From contig NZ_CCAT010000044.1 in the NCBI RefSeq assembly GCF_000612845.1, positions 60,326-124,325 of the forward strand: 64,000 nt of DNA, written 5' to 3'. The translations under genes were made by a program, and so were the position numbers. The stretch is from Clostridium ihumii AP5. Lineage in GTDB: Bacteria; Bacillota; Clostridia; Clostridiales; Clostridiaceae. Position 1 is the stretch's first letter, and each line of letters starts with the position of its first letter. The notes below the pieces were generated by a model that saw nothing but the letters and a program-made list of their open reading frames with translations, made no database searches and had not been told where the DNA came from. Shown in pieces: positions 52,482-61,190 of this stretch.

Positions 52482-52586
52482 TATAAAAATATTTTTTACA
52501 TTTAGTAACATCAAAATAACTGAAAATCATTTAAAAATTTCTGAATAATACGATAATACAAATAAAAAACTAGGGAGCGTGTATAG

Positions 52587-53375
52587 ATGTTTAAGATTTT
52601 GCATATAGAACAAAGTGATTTTTTTTGTAAAATAGTAAAACAAATGTTAGTGGAAAAAGGATTTTCATATATATGTACAGATAGTTTTGAAGATGCATAT
52701 GAAATTTTAGAAAATGAAGGTATAGATTTAGTTATAAGTGCTTTAGTAGGTAAGGTTGGAACTATTGAAGAGTTTTTAAAAAAAATAAATGTAAGTAATA
52801 AAAGTGAAATACCTATATTTGTAGTTAGTGGGAATAATATAGATGACAAAAAGAAAGAATTATTTGATTTAGGTGTAACTGATTATATTTTAAAAGAAAA
52901 TTTAGAGAAAGATATAATGAAAAACATATCTATAGCACTTAAAGAAGATGAAAATTTATTGAATCTTAGACATATACAAATAGCAGTTGTTGATGATAGT
53001 CAGCTTGAAAAAGAAGTTCAAAAAGGTTTATTTGGAAAATATAATATAAATAATGTGGATTTTTATAATTCAGGTAATGAACTTTTTAATAGTAAAAAAA
53101 GATATGATATGTATTTAGTAGATATAGTTCTTCAAAATGAATTTGGAAAAGACTTAATAGAAGAAATAAGAAAAAGCAATAGAAATTCTATAATAATTGC
53201 AGTCACATCTTTAAATAATTCTAAAACATTATCAAGCATATTAAATAGTGGTGCTGATGATATAATAAATAAGCCTATAGACGAAGAATTGTTTATATCA
53301 AAGCTAAAATCTAATGCTAGAATTTACATATTAAATGAAAAAATGAAAAAGGTTATAAAAGAAATGAAAAAATAA
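52587..53375 (+). CDS. Two-receiver-domain response protein, first receiver degenerate
   Basis: In 262 residues there are two CheY-like domains and no output domain. The first (residues 1-125) has lost the acidic pocket (ILHIEQSD) and the phospho-acceptor (DLVISALVG in place of the usual Asp-bearing strand end), though YILKENL keeps the Lys. The second (about 130-255) is complete: AVVDDSQLEKEV, YDMYLVDIVL with the acceptor Asp, IIAVTSLNN and IINKPIDEELF. Such proteins serve as phosphorylation-dependent adaptors, often in cyclic di-GMP circuits, which fits the HD-GYP neighbour. The ribosome site is AGGGAGCGTG. Confidence 0.82.
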   Translation: MFKILHIEQSDFFCKIVKQMLVEKGFSYICTDSFEDAYEILENEGIDLVISALVGKVGTIEEFLKKINVSNKSEIPIFVVSGNNIDDKKKELFDLGVTDYILKENLEKDIMKNISIALKEDENLLNLRHIQIAVVDDSQLEKEVQKGLFGKYNINNVDFYNSGNELFNSKKRYDMYLVDIVLQNEFGKDLIEEIRKSNRNSIIIAVTSLNNSKTLSSILNSGADDIINKPIDEELFISKLKSNARIYILNEKMKKVIKEMKK

Positions 53376-53443
53376 TTTTTTTAAATATCATGGTATTTAA
53401 AAAATGAGATTTATTGGATATAATGGGTAAAAGGGGGAAGGTA

Positions 53444-53878
53444 ATGGAGATGTTTATGATAATATATTCTATATTTTTAGCTATATATTTAGCAAGAATA
53501 TTCATTAAGGACTTTTTTATACATTATAACTTAAGCGAAAATGGATTTAAAAATGTATTGTATGCAGTATTTATTGTGGCTGGATTATTTTGCTCAATGG
53601 TAATGTATAAGGCATCTGATAATATTGATGATTTAAAGGCTAGGAAAGAAGCAATAAATTTAAGCCAAAGTATATCTGATGAACAAAAAGATGAAGAAAA
53701 TGATTGGATATATGAGGAAGTTGAATTTTATAAAAATGAGTGTAAAAAAGCAACTATCTACAGTTTTATTGATTTGGGACTGATTTTAATTATAAGAAAA
53801 AATATAAAAAGAGAACATAAAGATTTTAAAAATAAACATAGGAAGAGATGGAGTGATAAAAAAGTAGAAAAATTATAA
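53444..53878 (+). CDS. Small membrane protein of unknown function
   Basis: About 144 residues with three likely membrane segments: MIIYSIFLAIYLARIFI, GFKNVLYAVFIVAGLFCSMVM, and near residue 115 ATIYSFIDLGLILII. Between them is an acidic stretch (SQSISDEQKDEENDW), and the C-terminus is strongly basic (KREHKDFKNKHRKRWSDKK), which suggests that the tail is cytoplasmic. The start is either ATG 53444 or ATG 53450 behind AAGGGGGAAG. No family is recognised. It may be cotranscribed with the receiver protein 69 bp upstream. Confidence 0.6.
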   Translation: MEMFMIIYSIFLAIYLARIFIKDFFIHYNLSENGFKNVLYAVFIVAGLFCSMVMYKASDNIDDLKARKEAINLSQSISDEQKDEENDWIYEEVEFYKNECKKATIYSFIDLGLILIIRKNIKREHKDFKNKHRKRWSDKKVEKL

Positions 53879-53910
53879 CTTGAAAATTTTAAATTATAAA
53901 TATACAGTAA

Positions 53911-53962
53911 AAAAATAAATAGCTCAAAATACTTTTAAGCGTATTTTGAGCTATTTATTTTT
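53911..53962. terminator. Bidirectional terminator
   Basis: AATAAATAGCTCAAAATAC and its exact complement form a long stem with A and T runs outside, between convergent genes. Confidence 0.93.
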
Positions 53963-54871
53963 TTATTCATAATTAGGATTTGTAACTCTATTTATGAATT
54001 CATCTAAACTATAAAAATCACTCATGTATACTCTTGGTACAGCATAAAGTGGCGACTTGCCAGTAGCAAATCCACTATCAGTAGATAAACCAAGTTTATA
54101 TCCAGCTTTCTCAGAAAGCAATTTAGTTTCTGTGTTATAAGAACCATAAGGGTATGCTATGTATTCTACGGGTCTTTTAACTATGGCTTCTAAATTAGAC
54201 TTTGAACTTTTAAGTTCATTTTCTTGTTGCTGATTTGTAAGTGTTGCCAGTTCAGGATGAGTTGAACTATGACTTTCAACAAATAAATTACCTTCATCGC
54301 ATTGAGTTAATAGATCGTTAGTTAAGAAATTTTCATTTCCTAAATAATCAGAAATCATAAATACAGTTCCATCATAACCATATTCCTTTAGTATTGGAAG
54401 TGCATTCTTAAAATTATCTATATAACCATCATCAAAAGTTAATACTATAGAATTTTTAGGAACTGGTTTATTAAATTTTAGATGATTATATAATTCATCC
54501 ATAGTTAATGATACATAATTATTATCTTTAAGCCATTTTAGATGACTTCTAAATGTATCTGGATTTAACATAAGCTCATTTGTTCCACTAAGTTGAATTG
54601 AATGATAATATACAACAGGAACACCAATAGAATTATCTTTTAGTTCATGACCCTTATATTTTTCATCTATATTGATTTTAGAATAGATACTACTAACTTG
54701 AGGAGCTTCTTCTTTATTATCATTTTTTGTATCATTTTTATTTTCCACTGTTGAAGATACATCGACTTTAGTTGATGTTGGATTGTTAAACAATTTAGAT
54801 TTAAATGCTATAGTTGAAAATAGAATTAGTGCTAAAACAACTAATATAATATAAAACTTTTTATTTTTCAT
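53963..54871 (-). CDS. Polysaccharide deacetylase (secreted or membrane-anchored)
   Basis: A 302-residue CE4-family esterase. The N-terminus has a membrane anchor or signal (KFYIILVVLALILFSTIAF), then an Asn/Lys/Glu linker. The NodB domain shows VYYHSIQLSG, IVLTFDDGYIDNFKNALPIL (catalytic Asp and metal Asp), VESHSSTHPELATL (HxxxH metal site in HSSTHPE), EYIAYPYGSYN (RPxYG-type loop) and LGLSTDSGFA. It removes acetyl groups from a surface polysaccharide such as N-acetylglucosamine of the wall or biofilm matrix. It has its own ribosome site and lies downstream of the PrmA-like gene's terminator. Confidence 0.88.
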   Translation of the reverse strand: MKNKKFYIILVVLALILFSTIAFKSKLFNNPTSTKVDVSSTVENKNDTKNDNKEEAPQVSSIYSKINIDEKYKGHELKDNSIGVPVVYYHSIQLSGTNELMLNPDTFRSHLKWLKDNNYVSLTMDELYNHLKFNKPVPKNSIVLTFDDGYIDNFKNALPILKEYGYDGTVFMISDYLGNENFLTNDLLTQCDEGNLFVESHSSTHPELATLTNQQQENELKSSKSNLEAIVKRPVEYIAYPYGSYNTETKLLSEKAGYKLGLSTDSGFATGKSPLYAVPRVYMSDFYSLDEFINRVTNPNYE

Positions 54872-54904
54872 TATGATTACACCTTTTCAATTTATTTTTT
54901 TATA

Positions 54905-54945
54905 TAAAAAAAGCAATATTAAGAATCAATTTCAATATTGCTTTG
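54905..54945 (-). terminator. Terminator of the PrmA-like gene
   Basis: AAGCAATATT and AATATTGCTT pair around a 13-nt loop; on the minus strand a T-run follows. Confidence 0.88.
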
Positions 54946-54991
54946 TCTTATAATTATATCAAAGATTTACTATAATTTTAATAAGAAAGTA

Positions 54992-55858
54992 TTAAATTTT
55001 TCTAAGTAATGCTGTACACCATTCATTAGTTTGAGATTTAGATGTTAGCTCAAACCCATATTCTTTAATTTTATCTATAACAAGGTCAAAAGTCCATTCA
55101 ACAAGTCCAGATACTAAAAGTGTACCATTGGATTTAATGTGACTATTTATAAATTCCATGAACATTTGAGTTTCTTCACCACCAATATTGATAAAGACAA
55201 AATCAAATTGCGTATTTATTCCTAAATCATCTTCTAATGCATTGCCAACATAGATATCAATGGTATCAATATCATTTAATGATGCATTAAGATTAATTTC
55301 CTCATTTACATCACGAATATCCAAACTAGCTACTGAAGTAGCATTTTTTATAGCAGCAGCAATAGATAATATTCCAGACCCCGTGCCTATATCAAGTACA
55401 GTTTTATTTTTAAAATCTTTTTCAAGTATGTATCTTAAACAATCTTGAGTAGTTTCATGAAGACCAGTACCAAATGCCCCTTGAGGTATGAATTTAATAG
55501 TTTTTTTATTATTAGCATCATATTCAGGTGAACATATAACCCAACCATTATTTAAATCGATAGGTTCCATAGTTTCATTAAGTTCAATGTTTTTAATTTC
55601 TTCAACATTTAAATCTTTGATGCATAATGTTTTTGATATTAAGTCTTTTTGTGAATTAACAAAATTTATGTCATCACTTTCAATTACAATATTAAAATCA
55701 ACTATTTCATCCTCATTTTCATAATAACCATAACCATAATCGGTAGTAGTTATTGTTACAGGGCTTTCATAATATATGTTGTATATGTCTATTAAATAAA
55801 GTTTTTCTGTTATTTCATCTGTTTTACATAATGGAACTTTAAAAGTAAATTTAAACAT
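54992..55858 (-). CDS. PrmA-like ribosomal protein L11 methyltransferase
   Basis: A 288-residue class I methyltransferase. The C-terminal half has the PrmA signatures: FIPQGAFGTGLHETTQDCLRY, the SAM loop VLDIGTGSGILSIAAAI, SLDIRDVNEEINLNASLN and DFVFINIGGEETQMFMEF (in place of the usual NI-type catalytic loop). The N-terminal half corresponds to the substrate-binding part but is divergent from standard PrmA. In the common clostridial layout the true prmA follows dnaJ; this isolated copy may be a paralogue with another protein target. The ribosome site is TAGGAGGTACTT. Confidence 0.78.
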   Translation of the reverse strand: MFKFTFKVPLCKTDEITEKLYLIDIYNIYYESPVTITTTDYGYGYYENEDEIVDFNIVIESDDINFVNSQKDLISKTLCIKDLNVEEIKNIELNETMEPIDLNNGWVICSPEYDANNKKTIKFIPQGAFGTGLHETTQDCLRYILEKDFKNKTVLDIGTGSGILSIAAAIKNATSVASLDIRDVNEEINLNASLNDIDTIDIYVGNALEDDLGINTQFDFVFINIGGEETQMFMEFINSHIKSNGTLLVSGLVEWTFDLVIDKIKEYGFELTSKSQTNEWCTALLRKI

Positions 55859-56240
55859 AAGTACCTCCTAAATAATGTCTTTATCATTAGTATTGACTAT
55901 AAATTTGAATTAATAACATATTATATAGCATTGAAGTTTAGTTTTTCAATTATATGATAAAAAATAGAACTTTTCTAAAATTTCAATAAAATATAATAAA
56001 ATCTGCCAATATCACTTAAAATTTAATAGTTTATAGCATTTGCAAATTTGAAAGGTAAGAAAAACTGATATATTATATAGAATATAGAAGAAAATTAAAC
56101 TTAAAGTTGTTTAGATTTTAATTTCATAATCTGATTAATGTTTTAGCAATGAATAGTTTAAAAGCTGCGTTAAAAAATAAAGTTTATTGTTAAAATAAAC
56201 TTTATACAAATTAAAAATGTTTATATGGGAGGGATTTATT
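55859..56240. promoter_or_regulatory. Divergent upstream region of the prmA-like gene and mrp, with hairpin
   Basis: No gene. The main feature is a perfect 12-bp hairpin at 56177-56205 (ATAAAGTTTATT, loop GTTAA, exact complement), 35 bp before the mrp start and partly followed by ACAAATTAAAAATG. It could be a leader hairpin, an operator or a terminator of an upstream transcript. Several TATAAT-like hexamers occur. Confidence 0.35.
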
Positions 56241-57065
56241 ATGGGTTCAAATTGTAGCACATGTCCAAGTAAAGGAAAGTGTAATAGTAGTGAATCAAGT
56301 TGTTCAATACAAAATAATCCAAATAACAAAATAAAAAATGTTATAGCTGTGATGAGTGGAAAAGGTGGAGTAGGAAAATCTACTATGTCAACTATGATAG
56401 CTAAGAGACTAAATAAAAAAGGTTATAAAGTTGGAATTTTAGATGCTGATATAACAGGTCCGAGCATTCCTAGATTGTTAAATATAAAAGAAAATGAAGT
56501 TTTTGGAACTGAAGAAGGAATCATACCTATAAAGTCTGAAGAAGATATTTCAGTTATGTCAATAAACTTTTTAGTTAAAGATGAAGAGGCTCCAGTAATA
56601 TTAAGAGGACCTGCAATATCTGCAACAGTTAAACAGTTTTGGACAGATGTTTTATGGGGAGAATTAGATTATTTAATTATAGATATGCCACCAGGAACAG
56701 GTGATGTTCCATTAACTGTTATGCAATCTATTCCTATAAGTGGAGTTGTTATAGTTACAACACCTCAAGATATGGTGTCAATGATAGTTGCTAAATCAAT
56801 AAACATGGTAAGAAAAATGAACATGAATGTTATTGGTGTTATTCAAAATATGAGTTATTTAATATGTCCAGATTGTAAAACTAAAATTAGAATTTTTGAA
56901 AATGAAGATTTTGATGAATACATAAAAAGAATGGATACAACACTATTAGGTGAAATGCCTATGAGTATGGATATAGCAAAACTTTCAAAGGAAAAAGTTA
57001 ATCTTTATTCAGAAAAAGTAGAAGAAGAAATTGAAAATATTGTTTCAAAAGTAGAGAATTTTTAA
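56241..57065 (+). CDS. mrp: Mrp/NBP35-type iron-sulfur carrier ATPase
   Basis: Mrp/ApbC proteins are P-loop ATPases that bind and transfer 4Fe-4S clusters to apoproteins. In 274 residues there is an N-terminal cysteine-rich segment (SNCSTCPSKGKCNSSESSC), as in NBP35-like forms, the deviant Walker A MSGKGGVGKSTMST, GILDADITGPSIPRLL, LIIDMPPGTGDVPLTVMQS and the C-terminal pair CPDCKTK that can coordinate the cluster with a second subunit. The ATG is set by GGGAGGGATTTATT; the upstream ATG at 56217 lies before that site. A terminator follows the stop. Confidence 0.92.
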   Translation: MGSNCSTCPSKGKCNSSESSCSIQNNPNNKIKNVIAVMSGKGGVGKSTMSTMIAKRLNKKGYKVGILDADITGPSIPRLLNIKENEVFGTEEGIIPIKSEEDISVMSINFLVKDEEAPVILRGPAISATVKQFWTDVLWGELDYLIIDMPPGTGDVPLTVMQSIPISGVVIVTTPQDMVSMIVAKSINMVRKMNMNVIGVIQNMSYLICPDCKTKIRIFENEDFDEYIKRMDTTLLGEMPMSMDIAKLSKEKVNLYSEKVEEEIENIVSKVENF

Positions 57066-57081
57066 TAATATTGTAAATATG

Positions 57082-57118
57082 AAAAATAAGAGGAATTTTT
57101 AATTCCTCTTATTTTTTA
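57082..57118. terminator. Bidirectional terminator
   Basis: AAAAATAAGAGGAAT and ATTCCTCTTATTTTT pair around a small loop, between convergent genes. Confidence 0.93.
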
Positions 57119-57120
57119 TA

Positions 57121-58713
57121 TTAAAAGAACATATCAGTATTTGTGAATTGAAGTTTATTATCTTCTACTATTGGCTTATCAGGATTAGTTTTAGTATTAT
57201 TTTTAGATGTTACTTGATTTATAGGACTTCCAGGATAAAGCATTCCTTCTAAGTCTTTATAAGGAATTATTATAGGTAAAATTTCTAATGAACTTGGATC
57301 GTAGTCAGAAGCATTTAGATATATTACAAGACCATCATCTGTTAGGAAAAACTTTTGATTATTATTAAATCCTTTAAAATTAGCAACAGCAGATGAATCT
57401 TGTTTTTTTAGATAATCTAGTGCTAATTCGTTTAATCTAGGAAGATAATTATATTTTGGATTAAATAAATCTTTTAGTTCATAAATTTCTCCAGTCATAT
57501 AATTTATATTTAAAGATTCATATGAAATGGATTCACTAGTATTTACACCATATGAATATAGATAAAATATAAAACTAGCTATATTTTCAGTTTGCAAAGA
57601 TAAGGTGTATGAGCCGTAAACTGTAACATATTCCTCAGGTCGTATAGAAAATAACTGTTTTCTAATTAATTCTAAATATTTATCAACAATTAGTTGATTA
57701 TCTGTAACTTCAATTTCTTTGTTTAATAAGCTTCTAAAATAAGGATATATTATTGTAAAATCTTTAGGATTTATAATTTCATCTTTAATATATCTTCCAT
57801 AAGGGTTTAAAGATGAAATTGAAAATTTCATATTAGGAATATTAGCTCTAGTAAATGACTTGAAGCAAGATATTTTATAAATTGAAATAGAAAAATATAC
57901 CCAAGTATCATTTTTCCATCTATAACCGCAAACATGGTCATTATTAACTTTAGTTAACCAAGACCAAAATTCAGCGCCATTGGCTAACCATAAATATAGA
58001 TGTTGATGAGTGCATTTACATAAAATTTCAGGTTTTACTAAAACATCAGAATTAGGTTTTTCAGGTGTTGCCTGTGGTGCATTAGTTGTTGGTTTTTCAT
58101 TATTTTTTAAAGTGTCAGTATTAGATTTAGTTTCATCTAAAGGAACAAACATTACATTATTATTTTTTTTAGTATCATCATAATTTGAATCGTCTGATTT
58201 ATATGATGAATTTATATGTTTAAACTCAAATTTTTCAAAATCTCTAGGACGAGGATTTTTTTGATACCACCAATTAGAGTTATTTGGTCCATAGCCAAAA
58301 CATTCAAATTCATCAATTTTATTTAAATCAACACCGAAATAAACCCATCTATTACCTACCCACTTAAATCCATATGCAGTTCTATTATCTACACCTGTAA
58401 GCCAAGCCCAAAACTGATTACCATTAGTAAGCCATAAATATATATTTTGGAAAGTACATGGTCTTATTGAATTAGGTGAAACAGATTTTACGTTAGCACC
58501 TGGAGCAGATTTTGAACTTTTGGGGTTAGGTACAAAACTTGGTGGTGCTGAATTAGGTGGTTGCATTGCCGTTGCATCAGCAGTTACTTTTAAAGGTTCA
58601 AATAAATCATCTATTGATTTAGTATCATAAGAAAATGTATCTTCAGAATCAGTGAATTTCATGACAGAATCAATATCTATAAAATTATTTTCATAAGGAT
58701 AGCGAATATACAT
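57121..58713 (-). CDS. Large protein with two Trp-rich repeats and a DUF3298-like C-terminus
   Basis: A 530-residue protein not assigned to a pathway. Two copies of a Trp/Tyr-rich module of about 60 residues are obvious: the first near 85-150 (IYLWLTNGNQFWAWLTGVD, GFKWVGNRWVYFGVDLNKI), the second near 230-295 (LYLWLANGAEFWSWLTKVN, GYRWKNDTWVYFSISIYKI). They are separated by a Pro/Asn/Lys linker. The C-terminal 220 residues (ISYESLNINYMTGEIYELKD, IIIPYKDLEGMLYPGS) resemble the DUF3298/RsiV-type domain. There is no signal peptide, which is odd for this domain. The double module resembles clostridial spore or surface protein modules with unknown ligand. Confidence 0.6.
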   Translation of the reverse strand: MYIRYPYENNFIDIDSVMKFTDSEDTFSYDTKSIDDLFEPLKVTADATAMQPPNSAPPSFVPNPKSSKSAPGANVKSVSPNSIRPCTFQNIYLWLTNGNQFWAWLTGVDNRTAYGFKWVGNRWVYFGVDLNKIDEFECFGYGPNNSNWWYQKNPRPRDFEKFEFKHINSSYKSDDSNYDDTKKNNNVMFVPLDETKSNTDTLKNNEKPTTNAPQATPEKPNSDVLVKPEILCKCTHQHLYLWLANGAEFWSWLTKVNNDHVCGYRWKNDTWVYFSISIYKISCFKSFTRANIPNMKFSISSLNPYGRYIKDEIINPKDFTIIYPYFRSLLNKEIEVTDNQLIVDKYLELIRKQLFSIRPEEYVTVYGSYTLSLQTENIASFIFYLYSYGVNTSESISYESLNINYMTGEIYELKDLFNPKYNYLPRLNELALDYLKKQDSSAVANFKGFNNNQKFFLTDDGLVIYLNASDYDPSSLEILPIIIPYKDLEGMLYPGSPINQVTSKNNTKTNPDKPIVEDNKLQFTNTDMFF

Positions 58714-58905
58714 AATACACCTCTATAATATTTATACAATAATATAATATGTTTAAATGTTGACAAAAGTTACATAAATTAACAGTGTAGTTATGAAGTA
58801 ATAAGAAAATTGCCAAAACATTACTAGTTTTCTATTTGAAAAAGTGTACATACTATTTGTATTAAGAAATTTAAATACATCATATTTACAGAGGAGGAGA
58901 TAACT

Positions 58906-59043
58906 ATGAAAAGAAATAGTAGTACAAAAAAAATAACAACTAAAGCAAAAAGAGAAATGAAAAAATTTGCAGCTGAAATGGGAAAAGACATGTCTGTAAT
59001 GATGAAAAATATAAAAAGAAATATAAAAAAGAATATGAAATAA
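58906..59043 (+). CDS. Small basic peptide (45 aa)
   Basis: MKRNSSTKKITTKAKREMKK begins a 45-residue, strongly basic product with no hydrophobic stretch and four Met in the middle. The ribosome site GAGGAGGAGATAACT is nearly perfect, which makes real translation likely, and a terminator follows 9 bp after the stop. It could bind nucleic acid or act as a small spore-type protein; no family is recognised. It lies between two minus-strand genes as an independent unit. Confidence 0.6.
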   Translation: MKRNSSTKKITTKAKREMKKFAAEMGKDMSVMMKNIKRNIKKNMK

Positions 59044-59051
59044 GATATAGT

Positions 59052-59093
59052 AAATTAAAGCTACTAACAAATTTTGTTAGTAGCTTTAATTTT
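59052..59093. terminator. Bidirectional terminator
   Basis: AATTAAAGCTACTAACAAA and its complement form a long stem with T residues on both sides in the respective senses. Confidence 0.93.
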
Positions 59094-59538
59094 ATAAAAC
59101 TAACAAATCTGATCTAAGCCAAGAAGTATAATTTTTCAAAAAGCTTAGATAGATATAAAGTTCATTTAAATAAATTGAATAGTATGAAGAGGGAGTATTA
59201 TAATTATTTTTAAGTCTCAATAAAGTATTAATACAAACATCAATATAAGTAAAGTTTGAGTTAATCGAAGTCTTGTAATATACAGGAGTAATTATATTAA
59301 GAGATTTACTTTGAAATTCTAACTTCTTTATATCATCATTATTAACACAATCATTTTTTAGAGAGAGTGTGTTAATAACTTCTTTTAATGTAGATGTAAT
59401 ATTATCTTTACTATTAAATAGAAAATTAAAATTATTGTTATTTAAGTTTTTCAATAAATTATTCAAATTATTTTTAAGCTCAGATAAGTGTAAGTCTAAC
59501 ATGTAATTTTCAGTAGCATTGCAAGAAATAAAATCCAT
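59092..59538 (-). CDS. Helical cytoplasmic protein of unknown function (148 aa)
   Basis: Not recognised. It is almost all helical by composition (LHLSELKNNLNNLLKNLNNN, LKEVINTLSLKNDCVNND, INTLLRLKNNYNTP), rich in Asn and Leu, with no membrane segment. The ATG follows GGAGGAAATATATT. The gene lies 63 bp after the end of another unknown minus-strand gene, and both may belong to one transcript. The N-terminal MDFISCNATENYMLDLH contains no signal. Confidence 0.5.
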   Translation of the reverse strand: MDFISCNATENYMLDLHLSELKNNLNNLLKNLNNNNFNFLFNSKDNITSTLKEVINTLSLKNDCVNNDDIKKLEFQSKSLNIITPVYYKTSINSNFTYIDVCINTLLRLKNNYNTPSSYYSIYLNELYIYLSFLKNYTSWLRSDLLVL

Positions 59539-59601
59539 AATAATATATTTCCTCCTATAATTACGATTTAACTTGTAATAATAAATTTAAGTATTCAATT
59601 A

Positions 59602-60474
59602 CTAAGAAAACTTTAAATAAAAATTATTATTATCAAATGTAAATCCATTTCTTTTATAAAAATCCTTGGATGAATTAAAATCATCGTCAATACAACTATT
59701 AGTATATACAGTAATTAATTTATTTATTTTAGATTTATTTTCAATTTTTAATTCATGTATTAAATTGTTTAATTCAGGAATTAAAATTTCAGATAAAAAC
59801 TTAATACATAAATCACCATAATTAGAATTATTGCAGAATAAAAATTTTTTTAATGCTAAGCAATTAGGAACATTGTGATTATATTCTAAAATAAGTTCAA
59901 TATAATCATTTAAATGGTTTAAAGAAGTATAGTTTCCAAATAGCCCATAAATATTAAAAGAAAAATCATTTGTATATATTAAGTCAGTGTTTATATCACA
60001 TAAAAACACAATAGGAAATCCTTTGTTATCTTTAAAAAATTTAAAATAAGGATTGGATACATCAGCACTATTTATATTTGAATCACATAAAAATAGCTTA
60101 ATATCTTGAATTATATTAACATACTTATTAAACATTATGCAGTTTTTTTCTATTGACTGAACTAGTGTATTACTTATAAATAATTGTTCAATTATTTTGT
60201 CGTCACTTGGATAATTTATATTTATTAAATGTATGTCATCTAAGATGTATGGATCTATTAAATCATTTATATTTAATTTAGAAGCATTATGCTCTAAAAG
60301 AGCAGATAAATTTTTAGCATTTAAACATAGACATTTTAGTCGGTTAAGATTTGCTGATAAATCTTCTTTTATTGCTGAAAGTTTATCATTATATTCCTTT
60401 AATGAATTAAATAATTGTTCATTAGTATTTTTATATACTAGAGACATAAAAATATTTTTAAAATTATATCTCAT
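59602..60474 (-). CDS. Unknown protein with GNAT-like C-terminal tail
   Basis: A 290-residue protein. I set the start at the ATG behind AAAGGAGTTTTTCC; the longer frame to 60531 has no site. The first 100 residues are helical (YNDKLSAIKEDLSANLNRLK, CLCLNAKNLSALLEH). The last 35 residues read LITVYTNSC, then DFYKRNGFTFDNNNFYLKF, which resembles the end of a GNAT acetyltransferase, but the acetyl-CoA loop is not obvious. It is coordinated with the 148-residue protein downstream. The function is unknown. Confidence 0.5.
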   Translation of the reverse strand: MRYNFKNIFMSLVYKNTNEQLFNSLKEYNDKLSAIKEDLSANLNRLKCLCLNAKNLSALLEHNASKLNINDLIDPYILDDIHLININYPSDDKIIEQLFISNTLVQSIEKNCIMFNKYVNIIQDIKLFLCDSNINSADVSNPYFKFFKDNKGFPIVFLCDINTDLIYTNDFSFNIYGLFGNYTSLNHLNDYIELILEYNHNVPNCLALKKFLFCNNSNYGDLCIKFLSEILIPELNNLIHELKIENKSKINKLITVYTNSCIDDDFNSSKDFYKRNGFTFDNNNFYLKFS

Positions 60475-60634
60475 GGAAAAACTCCTTTCATAATATGAAT
60501 AGGTTTTATTAAATTGTAATAACCTAAACATGAAATGTATTAAAGATTAAAAATTAAAATAATACATTTGAATATCAATAAAATATATGAATTTAATAAG
60601 GGAAATATGATAGTACATAAATAAAGAAAATAAA

Positions 60635-60649
60635 TGAGAATGATTTTCA
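60635..60649. promoter_or_regulatory. Fur box 1
   Basis: TGAGAATGATTTTCA matches the 7-1-7 Fur consensus TGATAATNATTATCA at all but two positions. It lies just upstream of the -35 element of the flavodoxin promoter. Confidence 0.65.
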
Positions 60650-60658
60650 AAAAAACTA

Positions 60659-60687
60659 TTGACAATATTAAAAACAGATAATATACT
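60659..60687 (+). promoter_or_regulatory. Flavodoxin promoter
   Basis: TTGACA at 60659-60664 and TATACT at 60682-60687 are exactly 17 bp apart. It is flanked by two Fur boxes and lies about 50 bp before the flavodoxin start. Confidence 0.8.
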
Positions 60688-60704
60688 AGTATTAAAGATG
60701 AAAG

Positions 60705-60719
60705 TGATAATCAATATCA
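60705..60719. promoter_or_regulatory. Fur box 2
   Basis: TGATAATCAATATCA differs from the 7-1-7 Fur consensus at one position. It lies about ten bases after the expected transcription start, so bound Fur would block initiation or early elongation when iron is sufficient. Confidence 0.75.
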
Positions 60720-60740
60720 ATTAGAAAGAGGATGGGGAAA

Positions 60741-61169
60741 ATGAAAAATATACTAGTGGTTTATTGGAGTGGCACAGGAAATACAGAAAAAATGGCTAAT
60801 TTTATAGGGCAAGGAATATCAAGTGGTGGAGCTAATCCGATAGTTGAAAGTGTTAGCAATGTAGATGCTAATGAAATTGATAAATTTGAAGTTATTGCAT
60901 TAGGTTGTCCATCAATGGGAAATGAGGTTCTAGAAGAATCAGAAATGGAACCATTTGTAGAATCAATAGCACAAAAAGTTAATGGCAAAAAAGTAGCACT
61001 TTTTGGTTCATATGGATGGGGAGATGGACAATGGATGAGAGATTGGGTAGATAGAATGGAGTCTTATGGTGCTGATGTTATAGAAAATGGACTTACAATA
61101 AATAATGAGCCAGATAAAGATGGCGAAGAAGAGTGTATTACTTTAGGAAAAGAATTAGCAAAAATTTAA
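60741..61169 (+). CDS. Flavodoxin
   Basis: A 142-residue FMN electron carrier that replaces ferredoxin under iron limitation. The phosphate loop VVYWSGTGNTEKMANFIGQG is at the N-terminus; LGCPSMGNEVLEES and ALFGSYGWGDGQWMRDWVDR form the isoalloxazine-binding loops, and the length is that of short-chain flavodoxins. I start at ATG 60741, since the upstream ATG at 60732 is inside the GAGGATGGGG ribosome region. The Fur-box-flanked promoter shows iron control. It could accept electrons from the 2-oxoacid oxidoreductase (inference). A DUF3793 gene follows 21 bp later. Confidence 0.92.
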   Translation: MKNILVVYWSGTGNTEKMANFIGQGISSGGANPIVESVSNVDANEIDKFEVIALGCPSMGNEVLEESEMEPFVESIAQKVNGKKVALFGSYGWGDGQWMRDWVDRMESYGADVIENGLTINNEPDKDGEEECITLGKELAKI

Positions 61170-61190
61170 AGATAAGAGAGGAGCATAACA

